Made by a program: the position numbers and the translations under genes. From Antedon bifida (lineage: Eukaryota > Echinodermata > Crinoidea > Comatulida > Antedonidae), in contig OY727095.1 in the NCBI GenBank assembly GCA_963402885.1, forward strand, positions 6,949,001-7,013,000: 64,000 nucleotides of DNA, in the 5' to 3' direction. Every line of letters starts with the position of its first letter. Within the stretch, counting starts at the first letter, position 1. The notes under the pieces were generated by a model. That model saw only the letters and a program-made list of their open reading frames with translations, had not been told where the DNA came from and did no database searches. Of the stretch, positions 51,101 to 59,560 are shown in pieces.

Positions 51101-52289
51101 CCTTGAGTTGGGGTACCACACCTGCTTCATTGATGACATTGGCCGATTCAGTTAGGCTACATTGTAACTTGTTCATACACTCATCAAACATTTGTGTTAC
51201 CTATAAAGTAAAATAATATAAATATATACAAATATACATATTATGCTATGACTTTATCCAAAATCCTTCACTTGCACTGATGAAGGGCTAGTGTTGCCTG
51301 AAAGCTCTGCTAACTTTTCTGGCTGTTTTACTTTATCGTTTTGATTTAGCTTTTCGCTTTTTTTTTGTATCTCCATTGAGATCCAGCCACTGATACCCAC
51401 AGCATTGTAATTTTTTCAGTAATTTGCCTTTGGATTTATATATATAAATAATAAATCTAAAAATAAGAGCAACTGTAGTAAGATGGAAATAAAAGAAAAA
51501 ATTGACATAAACTCTCATAAACATAATCTGGTTGAATGATCAGCAATAATTGGAGAATTTTCTTCAAGTTTGATGCATTTGAAACTTTTATTCTCTTATG
51601 GTTATTTATTCAGGGTTTGGCTATTTAATTCTACTAGACTATAAAACAAATAAGTAATTTAATACCGTTGGCAAAACTTGTGCAAATAATTTGTTCTGCA
51701 GCTGTGAGGCACTGATGATGGGGAAAAATGAGGATGACAATGTTCTCAATATTTCAATTTGTTCTTCAATATTCTCACTATCAGTAAAATGAATGTACAT
51801 AATAAGATTAAGAAAAATATATTTCATTTAAAATCAAATTACTGTAAAAATTAATAAATACAGAACTGAAAGTGGAATTCACCCTAAATCTGTTTTGGGT
51901 GAATTAATTAGTTGTTTTTTATTTATTATTAATCTCTCTCTCTCACCCTCAATACCAGAAACCTTTGGGCATGCCTAATATGTCTGGTTTTCTGGAAGAA
52001 AGTCTGGTATTCTGAATATGTTTTATGGTAAAAAAAGTATTTGGGACCTTTAGGACCTCAAGAAAAATCTGGTTTTGGGAGAGTTCTGGTTTTGAGAGTG
52101 TATTGGAGAGTTGATTGAGGCATTCCTGGACTATGATGTAATTATTAATTATCAGTGCTGTGTATTTTACTTTACAATGTTTCAAAAGGATATTATTAGA
52201 TTTGGCAAGGCATTGATTTCTTCTTTCTTGTTTTTATTTTGTGTTTTACCAACATCTTCTAATAATGGCAATGGAGTAGACTGAGACAT
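36146..52289 (-). CDS. FIRRM: FIGNL1-interacting regulator of recombination and mitosis (C1orf112 homologue)
   Basis: Eighteen in-phase coding exons, 5' to 3': 52289-52194, 51794-51666, 51200-51102, 50638-50501, 50055-49893, 49512-49385, 48970-48672, 48459-48311, 48050-47880, 47529-47301, 47220-47073, 44298-44113, 42796-42605, 42227-42114, 41729-41592, 41258-41178, 40502-40374, 36325-36146. They total 2769 nt, about 922 residues (human about 853). Family matches include SSLPPSAVHIIKQSFEHC, MDLALMVSTWKFLVK, FAQCLLLIAIMKQLPS and MVSMDVWCFLARYGTAEVC. It is helical throughout with no catalytic motif, as expected. The human partner FIGNL1 is an AAA ATPase, and together they remove RAD51 from DNA; I infer the same nuclear role here. 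The ATG lies in an exon beginning at 52306, after a 5' UTR intron. Intron 1 appears to be U12-type. The last intron, 4 kb, holds another gene on the other strand. Confidence 0.92.
37270..38934 (+). CDS. B-box/filamin/NHL protein (TRIM-like), interrupted by one in-frame TGA; nested in a FIRRM intron
   Basis: A single-exon coding region of 555 codons directly after the splice acceptor TTATTACAG, so the ATG at 37270 follows a 5' UTR intron. No RING is present. Residues 7-40 form a B-box (CAAH, CITC, CKEC, then H). Residues 45-135 are coiled coil. A filamin/ABP280 repeat spans about 215-295 (GSGEYKITSSC, WQMEIT, FPIKGSPVDIKV). NHL beta-propeller repeats follow to the end (KYPAGVTVNQETRILYVADR, NNIKIFNY). 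Codon 135 (37672-37674) is TGA in an otherwise open frame. CGA (Arg) to TGA by CpG decay is the simplest origin. It could be a null allele, a young pseudogene, a sequencing error or readthrough. If the stop is real, the product is a short B-box/coiled-coil protein. It closely resembles the intact gene at 55034. Confidence 0.8.
39152..39270. mobile_element. Partial copy of the Harbinger-like fold-back element
   Basis: CGCTCCATGTGGCTATGCG, CGTAGCCACGTGGAG, GAAAACGAAACACCAAGG and the end CCGGAGCAGGTGTTAGGGAC mirror the right half of 34741-34922. Confidence 0.6.
39626..39746 (+). repeat. Repeat family R copy 2 (5'-truncated)
   Basis: CTGGCTGTTTTACTTTATTG, then GCCACTGAGATACCTACAGC, and the end TAATTTGCCTTTGGATTTAT. 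The GAAGGGCTAG head is absent. Confidence 0.75.
39900..40205 (+). mobile_element. SINE-like retroposon
   Basis: A pol III promoter-like pair lies at 40018-40075: TGGTGTAATGATAATATCGG (A-box-like) and GTGTTCGAGGTT (B-box-like). A body follows with CTTAGGCAAGATGCTTCACT and GGACGTAAAGTCGTTGGTCC, a pattern common in metazoan tRNA SINEs. The family is not identified. Confidence 0.5.
40751..41089. mobile_element. MITE family B, long expanded copy in a FIRRM intron
   Basis: GTGGTTCCCACTGAAATGCA at the left and GTTAGTGGGAACCACGCTTT at the right. The core has GCAAAGTGCTGTATTGCGTA and GGTTTGATTTCACACAGGCA, with about 130 bp of extra sequence. Confidence 0.85.
41340..41360. mobile_element. MITE family A, solo end (A8)
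   Basis: AAGCTCTGTCTACACTATCA with no partner end nearby. It lies in a FIRRM intron. Confidence 0.6.
41885..42023. mobile_element. MITE family A, copy A9
   Basis: TAAGCTCTGTCTACACTATA to TAGTGTAGACAGAGCTTTA, in a FIRRM intron. Confidence 0.85.
42272..42431. mobile_element. MITE family A, copy A10
   Basis: TAAACTCTGTCTACACTATT to TAGTGTAGACAGAGCTTTAA, in a FIRRM intron about 45 bp upstream (in transcription) of the exon at 42227. Confidence 0.85.
42785..42970. repeat. Tandem duplication of about 110 bp covering the acceptor of FIRRM exon 13
   Basis: The block GTGCTGCAACATGGGGACAC, TATAAAAAAG, AACATCA.TCAATAC, TTTGGAAAGACAATA and AACTTTTC.TAGATTT occurs at about 42778-42870 and again at about 42887-42970. 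The first copy holds the real exon start at 42796; the second holds a decoy acceptor with 12-15 bp of exon sequence. Confidence 0.85.
43303..43690. repeat. 19-bp minisatellite in a FIRRM intron
   Basis: About 20 units of GTGTAGTAGATGGAACGCA with G/A and AC/TG variants. On the minus strand two frames stay open (130-172 codons) and read as repeats of LLHCVPSTTLHSIY type. These are by-products of the repeat. Confidence 0.93.
44477..44659. mobile_element. MITE family A, copy A11 with an expanded interior
   Basis: TAAAGCTCTGTCTACACTAT to TAGTGTAGACAGATCTTTA. The interior has four CATATTTAAGCATATCACTA-type units where other copies have one or two. Confidence 0.85.
44660..46867. other. Large FIRRM intron (between exons at 47073 and 44298), central part
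   Basis: Besides MITE A copies (44477, 45016, 46868) this is AT-rich DNA. I see no exon, and none is needed: the flanking exons are both phase 0 and join to the family sequence. Confidence 0.6.
45016..45152. mobile_element. MITE family A, copy A12 (left end degraded)
   Basis: CCAAATATGGTAGTGATATG units, ending CATAAAGTTTGATAGTGTAA then ACAGAGCTTTA. Confidence 0.75.
46868..47011. mobile_element. MITE family A, copy A13
   Basis: AAAGCTCTGTCTACACTCTT to TAGTGTAGACAGAGATTTA. Confidence 0.85.
47546..47709. mobile_element. MITE family A, copy A14, abutting a FIRRM splice acceptor
   Basis: AAGCTCTGTCTACACTATCA to TTTGATAGTGTAGAGCTTTA. Its left end is 15 bases from the acceptor of the exon starting at 47529. 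Confidence 0.85.
49001..49104. mobile_element. MITE family A, copy A15 (right end lost)
   Basis: AAGCTCTGTCTACACTATCA through GGGCACATCACACTTTATTG, 30 bp from the acceptor of the FIRRM exon starting at 48970. Confidence 0.8.
50300..50500. repeat. About four to five tandem units of ~48 bp next to a FIRRM donor site
   Basis: Units contain TTCAAATGCATGCCTTAATT and AGGAACTTCAGTG or variants. The array ends right at the donor of the exon 50638-50501. Confidence 0.75.
50791..50935. mobile_element. MITE family A, copy A16
   Basis: CAGTTCTGTCTACAATATCA to GATAGGGTAGACAGAGCTTT. Confidence 0.8.
51274..51446 (+). repeat. Repeat family R copy 3, with a hammerhead-like core
   Basis: CACTGATGAAGGGCTAGTGT, then TGCCTGAAAGCTCT, then the shared CTGGCTGTTTTACTTTATCG body and the TAATTTGCCTTTGGATTTAT end. 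Confidence 0.78.
51795..52193 (-). other. U12-type AT-AC intron 1 of FIRRM
   Basis: The minus-strand donor reads ATATCCTTTT, the U12 AT-AC consensus. The 3' end has a TTTTCTTAATC branch-like motif about 13 bases before the terminal GTAC. No GT donor exists before the in-frame TGA. Splicing ATA to ATTCATTTT joins ALPNLI to IHFTDSENIEEQIEIL in phase 0, matching the family. Confidence 0.8.
51945..52112. repeat. Dispersed fold-back repeat, family D copy 2
   Basis: CAATACCAGAAACCTTTGGG, ATATGTCTGGTTTTCTGGAA, AGTCTGGTATTCTGAATATG and TTTGGGAGAGTTCTGGTTTT parallel 3388-3565. It lies inside the AT-AC intron. Confidence 0.55.
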
Positions 52290-52306
52290 TCTTGTTTTTT
52301 TTAAAT

Positions 52307-55033
52307 CTGTAATCAAAAGTAATAAAATCACAATTAACCAAATTCTGTTTACAGTTCTGTGTTGTTCCAATTTATATTAAGAGACTACTTTGTGTTACTG
52401 GGTGTTAGGCCTAACTAGTAGTTAGTTTTTAAGGTGAATTGGTTGTGTTTAGTCCTGGCTATGACTTTGGCTCATCTAATAAGCCTGCTTCCTAAACTAG
52501 CCTAGCTACTACTAGGCCTAGCTCGGCTTAGCCTAGCTAATAGTAGTCTAGTAGGGCCAGGCCTAACACTAACACTGGCTACACTACACAAACCCCACAA
52601 AAGATACACACAAGTCATATAGATAGGCCTACTAGGCCTAGGCTAGGGCTACTACAGTACTACTAGGCCTAGAGCTACTACTAGAGCCTAGAGGAGCTAG
52701 CTAGCTACGATAGCTGACAAAAGGTAAAATACATCATACATTCACGAAAGATAGAGGCCCTACTTACTGCTAGTTTTGATAACAATTTTACTATTATCAT
52801 AATCAATATAATGGGTTAACTAAGCCTATATGATGCATTTATAGGCCTAGCTAGGCCTAGGCTAGATCAAAACAAAAATACCCGCGCATGAATTAAAAAA
52901 TGGGAAAATCGTGACGGATTATCGCCACCAACGTTAAACTATCAAGATACTTCCAGAGCCATATTATATAAAGAGTTACGACATTGAAAATTAGAAGCCA
53001 TTTTTGTGTCAAAGAATTCGCACGCTGAGGGCGCGTGCGTCTCTTTTGTATAGCGTTTTCCTATAGTTCATGCATTATTTTTAGATTTTTTTGTCTATGA
53101 AATAACGCTTATATTCCGTTTTTATTTTAGTAATTAATTTTATTAATGGTATTAATTTGGTAACATATATATATTGTGTCTATAATAACAAAAGAATAAT
53201 TGCTAGGGCCTACATGTAAGTCAGGATACATCAAAGCATGAACCAATACAAAAAACACACAAATTCACCCCTCTTTTTATACAGTATGACTCTCTGTGTG
53301 TTTTTGACACAAACTTTCAGAGACTCGTTCATCATTTCATTTGTAATAATTTGCCTTTATTATTTTAATATTGTTCATACCCTATTCAATATATTAACAA
53401 ATATATCCACGACACTTTATTATTTTATTTAGTCATCAAAGCATGCATTATGAATTGAAAATATTACATAATTGTTATTAATAGGACGTAGTTATGGGAT
53501 GTTTCGTTCCAAAATCAATCAATCGAACTTTATAATGTACTAGCGCACGCGCGCGCAATATTCTTTACCGCAAGTACTTATGTACGCTGTGCACATCGAT
53601 ATTTCACCGTAAAATGTGCAATTACATTTTTTTAAATATAAGAAAAAGTTTAAAGTATTTTCTTGCTCTTATACTTTACATGCATTAACGGAGACAAGTT
53701 TGACACAAATTGATTTGCATATCACGTGACTATAATCCAATGTCGTAACTCTTTATATATATGGCTCTGGATACTTCTATCTACTAGCGCACCAATTATT
53801 TGAAGAGCGTAGACTTTTAATGGTAAAAAATGAATGATTTAAAAATCCTCAATTATTTGTATTTACATAAAAGAAAATTATTTATTCGGTTTCCTAAAAT
53901 AGGAAATCGAATATATATATAAGGAAATAGGCCTACAATATAAATTTTTCTTCTCCCTTGTTCAGAATGGTATAACCAAACAAGCACTTCCTTTTCAAGT
54001 TTCCGTATTCTCTACACAGATCACATAATTGAACTAGATAACCTTCTGAATCTATAAGAATTTAAAAACATTAACTAGAACCAAAGAAACAACCGTAAGT
54101 AGAAATTAATTTTCAATATCCCAAAGTCGAATGTTTTAGTGTTAATTTAAACCGAGCAGGGTTACTGAAAAAATATTAGAATAAACTGAAACAAAAAAAG
54201 CTGTTGAGTTTTGAAATTTCCTGCCCAACATGTCACATACAAATCCCGATTCTCTCTCAGAACACTTACCGTACCGCAATGATGACAGCATTATTTTGGC
54301 AAACAATTTCTCTGCTCTCCTATGGAAATTCCACTGTGATTTTAATGAAAATAATGCTTATGGTACCTTGTACAGAAATTGTTCCAGGTCTCTTATCCCA
54401 GAAATGTCACTCTTCCTTATCCTAACAGTTAGGTAGTGACGCAACTTGAAGTCAGTTATTGAATAAAAAAATGTTTCAACAACAATAATAGAATATGGTA
54501 TGTATGTCATGTTTTTCTATTTATTTGAGAATGGAGAATATACTAATTTTCGAGCATTACAGAAAAAAAAGAATTGATATGACAGTAAGAATAGAATCCG
54601 TTGTTTCGCTCAGACATAATTTTTAATCTGGAATAGTATTGCCTGATTATAACTTTTTTTTCCCTTTTATTACGATATATTTAAAACAATTGTTTACACA
54701 GTGTAAAGTGCAATAGTAATAGTTAAAATAAAAATGTTAGTGTTTTGTTTACTTAATAAACGTTGGAAATTTCTAGTAATTTTAAAATGACTTCCTTTGA
54801 TCTTCTCCCTTCCTGAATTAGTGTTGGTGACGTGTGACCTTGTGTTGAATAGTAGGCCTAACAAACATTTAGTAGAATCGATTATTATTTTTGAAATGAT
54901 GGACTACTACAGTTTATAATCCCATTCAAAACAAAATAACTAAACTATTCCAGCAACTTCACTCCAATCAATTGAAAACAATTACCGATTCCACCTTTCT
55001 GAGTAAGTCTAATATATTTACTTTATTTTTCAG
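52307..55033. other. Spacer between FIRRM and the intact B-box gene (divergent)
   Basis: FIRRM runs left and the B-box gene runs right, so both promoters and 5' UTR exons must lie here. A 34-bp inverted repeat with TATATAAAG sits at 52953-52986 and 53738-53770. The stretch 52490-52870 is dense in TAGGCCTA-type words. A plus-strand frame at 54204-54436 has no family resemblance and may be UTR. Confidence 0.6.
52953..53770. repeat. Widely spaced inverted repeat
   Basis: The left arm CCAGAGCCATATTATATAAA, then GAGTTACGACATTG (52953-52986), matches the reverse complement of 53738-53770 with a single one-base gap. A shorter match (TTTGTGTCAAA) lies further inward. Confidence 0.8.
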
Positions 55034-56794
55034 ATGTCTGGCGTTCCACAAACACCGACCACATGTGCTTTGCACTCGGACAACTTATTCGAAATATTCT
55101 GCACAACTTGCAAGACATCAGCGTGTAAAGAATGTAAAACTATTCTAGTTTGTTATCAAAATAACCATGACGTAATTCCAATGAAGAAAGCAGTACAGCA
55201 AATTAACCAAAATGCCGATGAGGTGTTGAAGATACTAACAAGTATTAAACAAAATTTGGAAGAAAAATTTGATACAATCTTTGAAAACAAATCAAATTTT
55301 GAATCTCATTTGAAATTATGCAAAACAGCTATTGACATCCAGGAAAAGGCTATAATTGATTGGGTTCGGGAAAAACGTAATGAATTAATATCTGAGCTTG
55401 ATGATTTAGAAAAAAAGAACAATGAATCGATTGGTTGTCAGGTGACCGAACTTGATGAAAAGCAAAGTGAATTAAAAACATTGCTTTCTTCTGTTAATAA
55501 AATAAAGAACAGGCCAAAAGAGAAAGAATCGCTGACGTCAGTTAAAACTGACGTCATCGGACTTCAAGAAAAGGTGATAAAGCCGATTGATGACGACACA
55601 TTTCACAAGGTTAATGTTATACCGAGTTTTATTATATCAACTAAATTAAATAACCTGATGAGTAAAGAAGGTATAGGAGAAATAAAAACATTGAATGATC
55701 TTTACAAAGTTTCCACGAAAGAGGAACCAATGATTTTCACGAAAGGTCAACTTGTGGTCGTGAAGATATCAAGCCAAACTGACATGAATACTGGACTCTT
55801 AACAGCCACTTTGACACATTCTTCTGGTGAAGAAGAGTCGACCGTTGATATCGAACACCATGGAAGTGGAGAGTACAGCATCAAAGGAAAATGTTATACG
55901 GATGGTAATTGGAAGATGAACATAACTGCTTGTGATGAGCACATCAAAGGTTCGCCAGTAAACATCAAAATTGAAAAAACAGGAATGGTTCACACAATCA
56001 GTAAGATATCAGACTGGAAAGAACACAATAAATATAACAGAGTAGCAGACGTACTGGTAAATAAAGATGGAACATTACTTATATCAAGCAAAAGCAGAGA
56101 CGTTGTAAAGATTACAAAAACTGGTTCATTTGTTGAAACGATCGAAATACTAAGAGACGTGAAAGTCAACAGAATGCATCAAATGGGAGATGGCCATGTT
56201 CTTTTCAGTGACCACTTACAAAAGATCGTTGCAATGTGCGATGCCGATTTTAATGAGATCCGAACATACGGCAATGACGTCATCAAATATCCGTCAGGGT
56301 TAGCGGTAAATACGGAAAGTAGAACACTATACGTAGCGGATTGCGAAGATAATTGCGTACATAAATTCAATGTTGATACTGGTAAAGTACTCGGTAAGAT
56401 AGGTTCTGAAGGGAGGAGCGACGGTAACTTCAGAACGCCCATCGATGTGACGTTAACTAAGAAAGGTCACGTGATTGTCGCAGATTTAGATAACAACAGA
56501 ATACAAATGTTCGATACAAATGATAGGTTTATGAGACGACTTGTAGGCTTCGGATACGAGGACGGCGAAGTTATAAACCCGTGCGGTGTGACTATGGATC
56601 CGGACGAGCTGTTAGTAGTATCTAGTTATCAAAAACTACAAGTATTCGATAAAAATGGAGATTTGATCAAACGAATTGGTAGTGAGGAGGACGGGTTAGA
56701 TGCTCCTTGTGGAATCACGGTTATTTCAAGCAGACCTAGACAACTTGCAGTAGCCAATCACAGAGCGAATAACGTTAAAATATTCAATTATTGA
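55034..56794 (+). CDS. B-box/filamin/NHL-repeat protein (TRIM2/71-like without RING)
   Basis: An intact single coding exon of 586 codons, with the ATG directly after the acceptor TTATTTTTCAG, so a 5' UTR exon lies upstream. Residues 11-47 form a B-box zinc finger (CALH, CTTC, CKEC, NNHDV). Residues 55-190 are coiled coil. A filamin/ABP280 repeat covers about 235-325 (TKGQLVVVKIS, HHGSGEYSIKGKC, IKGSPVNIKIE). NHL repeats at 330-586 are typical propeller blades (YPSGLAVNTESRTLYVADC, GHVIVADLDNNRIQMFD, NNVKIFNY). Proteins of this layout resemble TRIM2/TRIM3/TRIM71/TRIM56, which are ubiquitin ligases or RNA-binding regulators. Without a RING this one probably has no ligase activity of its own. 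It is the paralogue of the interrupted gene at 37270, and the large echinoderm families of this type make a lineage expansion likely. Function unknown. Confidence 0.92.
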   Translation: MSGVPQTPTTCALHSDNLFEIFCTTCKTSACKECKTILVCYQNNHDVIPMKKAVQQINQNADEVLKILTSIKQNLEEKFDTIFENKSNFESHLKLCKTAIDIQEKAIIDWVREKRNELISELDDLEKKNNESIGCQVTELDEKQSELKTLLSSVNKIKNRPKEKESLTSVKTDVIGLQEKVIKPIDDDTFHKVNVIPSFIISTKLNNLMSKEGIGEIKTLNDLYKVSTKEEPMIFTKGQLVVVKISSQTDMNTGLLTATLTHSSGEEESTVDIEHHGSGEYSIKGKCYTDGNWKMNITACDEHIKGSPVNIKIEKTGMVHTISKISDWKEHNKYNRVADVLVNKDGTLLISSKSRDVVKITKTGSFVETIEILRDVKVNRMHQMGDGHVLFSDHLQKIVAMCDADFNEIRTYGNDVIKYPSGLAVNTESRTLYVADCEDNCVHKFNVDTGKVLGKIGSEGRSDGNFRTPIDVTLTKKGHVIVADLDNNRIQMFDTNDRFMRRLVGFGYEDGEVINPCGVTMDPDELLVVSSYQKLQVFDKNGDLIKRIGSEEDGLDAPCGITVISSRPRQLAVANHRANNVKIFNY

Positions 56795-57599
56795 TAACAT
56801 ATCATGATTATCATTGGCTTAGCATCGATAGAGTTGATGAACAAAATTAATATAATAAATGAAACAAAATACTTACAAATGTATTACATTAACTTTATTA
56901 AATAATGTTCACATAAAACCTACTAACAATCTTTTTACTATTAAGCTGATTGTTAGACAACAAATTAAAATTAATAGATTTATTCCGTTTTTGTTATGTT
57001 TCGTCACTGATTTTTAAAATCTTTTATACATGACTAGTATCAGAATAACTTTTTCTTGATTTTAAAATAATGTACATAATAGTAATACACAAGAAATAAA
57101 ATAATTATTGTAGAACTAACATAATAAGTATTGTGCTCGTCATATAAATAAAAATAGATGAAGAATAAAATGAATCTATGAACAAGAAATAATAGAAAAT
57201 AATTCGAAATCTGCCTATAGCCTATAAGAAATGTATTCGCGCGAACCGAAAGCTTTGGTTTATACGCATGCGTAATTCATCTACTTTTGTGACACGAACA
57301 ATTTACAACCAATCAGAGCTTAGGAATATATTTACCTAGTAGAAAACAGGTTCTAGTTACATCATTGCGTTCAGCTGTAGCATTTAAGAATTCGTTTTGT
57401 ATACATTATAAAAGTTATACTATACTAACTTGACGTGTACAGTACATACATATTTGCATACTATAATACAAGGTGTATAATAAAGGACTGGTTCTTAAAT
57501 CAAGGCTAGTTAAGTTTGCTAAATATAACACTTCTCTGGTTATTAATTATTATCAAATTATTAAAAATTATATACAAAATTTAAAATTTATTTTTCATT

Positions 57600-58165
57600 T
57601 ATATATCAATTCTGTGCACTGTATCAATGGCTAAACACTTGTATTTGTCAAGGTTTGTTGTATTTAACGTTTATTTGGTAATAACTACTATTATATAACA
57701 CCTACATGAATTCCTGTCATTTGATTGGACGATTGTGGGTCACATGGCGTGCAATAGTATACAAATAATGCATGTTTATCAGTGTGATGGTATAAATAAT
57801 TTCACCAAATTTTTAAATGAAATTATTTATACCATCGCACGATGATTAAAAAAAAAGACAATTATATTATACAAAATGCAATATTTATTTTTCTTTTGTG
57901 TATCGTTTCAATTTTGTGTACTGGATAAACTCTTGTATTGCCAAGGTATGTTGTATATAACGTTTATTTGGTAATAACCATTATTATTATTAGGTTATAT
58001 TGCATGATAATTCATATAACCTATAACCTTATTGATTTTGTTAGAATCCTTATTTCTTTATTTATTATATGATTTAAAATTATTTACACAATTCATTTTT
58101 GTTCTTCAATTCGTTGTACTTGGATTTATTGTCAAGGTGTGGTCTATCTATTTTTGGTAATTATC
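57600..58165. repeat. Three diverged repeats of a ~100-bp segment
   Basis: Shared words: CTTGTATTTGTCAAGGTTTG / CTTGTATTGCCAAGGTATG / TTGGATTTATTGTCAAGGTG, followed in two copies by AACGTTTATTTGGTAATAAC. Copies begin near 57605, 57900 and 58095. Confidence 0.65.
57782..57840. repeat. Near-perfect hairpin
   Basis: Arms 57782-57804 and 57818-57840 pair at 22 of 23 positions (GTGTGATGGTATAAATAATT against its complement) with a 13-nt loop. The remaining position could form a G-U pair. Confidence 0.85.
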
Positions 58166-59124
58166 AAATTAATTTAAAAATGGAATAGATGGAATACGAA
58201 GTGCTTTGGTTAACTATGTACATTTTTCTAGTACAATAAGAAGGCACTACAGAATTATCAACATATTCATTGTACATTTTTTTTTACTTAGTACTTTTAT
58301 CTATGAGTATCTGAATTTTATTCAAATAATAATTGTTTGTTGTCAAATCTTTGATTTGTTTTACGGTTATAATTTTCATTTCAAAAATCTATAAAGGTAA
58401 AGTACTATAATTCTTTTTTTTCTTTCATATACAAACATACATATGTTTAATTACAAATTTAGAAGGGAATATTTACAATAGGAACTAATTAATAAAATAG
58501 AACAACAAATTATTCAACAATTGTGTGCAAGTTTTAAGTAATAAAAATGAATATAAGAAAAATGATATTTACAATACATATAATTTACATTCACAAATTT
58601 ACAATGGGAACGCTATCATTGAATGTCACATAGTTGGAAGACACAAAATACAAAATGTATTTCAAATTTGTATAAATAAATAAATCAAGAAAAATGCATC
58701 TTTATAGTTATCTTTTCATTAGAAATCAACAAATATTTCTTACAAATTTCTTAAAATAAAATTACTACTCTCTTATGGTCTCTCACTATTTCTTTACCAA
58801 AATTCTGTCCGTGTACTAACCGAACCAAAACAAAAAACCTCAGAATTGTTTTCTTTGATATGCGAACAATATGTTCGCTACGTCAAGGCATCTATCAAGC
58901 CAGCCACTTTGCGTTGTTGTATTATATTGTAGCAATTCAACGCTGGCGATCTTTGGTTTAATATGCCCTCTAGGCATAGGAATGGTTTGAAGAAGTTAAC
59001 ACATCCTACATTCAGACTAACAAGATATTGCCAGCCACTATTCTAAATAAAATCTGGACTGACATTTAATTGGTATCAGTGATACCTGGATTAAATCAAT
59101 GTCGACTATTACTACATGTAAGCC

Positions 59125-59560
59125 TTGGCAGAAGCCATGCATGAGGCCATGTAAGGTCGGGTAGAACCACATGTAAGGCCTGGCTGGCGGCTAGCATAAC
59201 CACATGTAAGGCCTGGCAGTAGTCTAGCAGAACCACATGTAAGGCCTGGCAGAACCACATGTAAGGCCTGGCAGTAGGCTAGCAGAACCACATGTAAGGC
59301 CTGGCAGAACCACATGTAAGGCCTGGTAGTAGGCTAGCACAACCACATGTAAGGCCTGACAGAACCACATGTAAGGCCTGGCACTAGGCTAGCAGAACCA
59401 CATGTAAGGCCTGGCAGAACCACATGTAAGGCCTGGCAGTAGTCTAGCAGAACCACATGTAAGGCCTGGCAGAACCACATGTAAGGCCTGGTAGTAGGCT
59501 AGCACAACCACATGTAAGGCCTGACAGAACCACCAGTAAGGCCTGGCATCAGCCTGACAT
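59125..59560. repeat. Minisatellite with higher-order structure
   Basis: Units of AACCACATGTAAGGCCTGGC plus AG (22 bp) alternate with units extended by AGTAGGCTAGCAG, forming a repeat of about 55 bp that recurs six to seven times. Confidence 0.9.

Noticed and set aside
54204..54436. Two overlapping plus-strand frames upstream of the B-box gene
   Set aside because: No family resemblance; both frames are short and may be 5' UTR or chance.
59112..59315. Minus-strand frame of 67 codons rich in CGSARLLPGLT
   Set aside because: Product of the 59-kb minisatellite.
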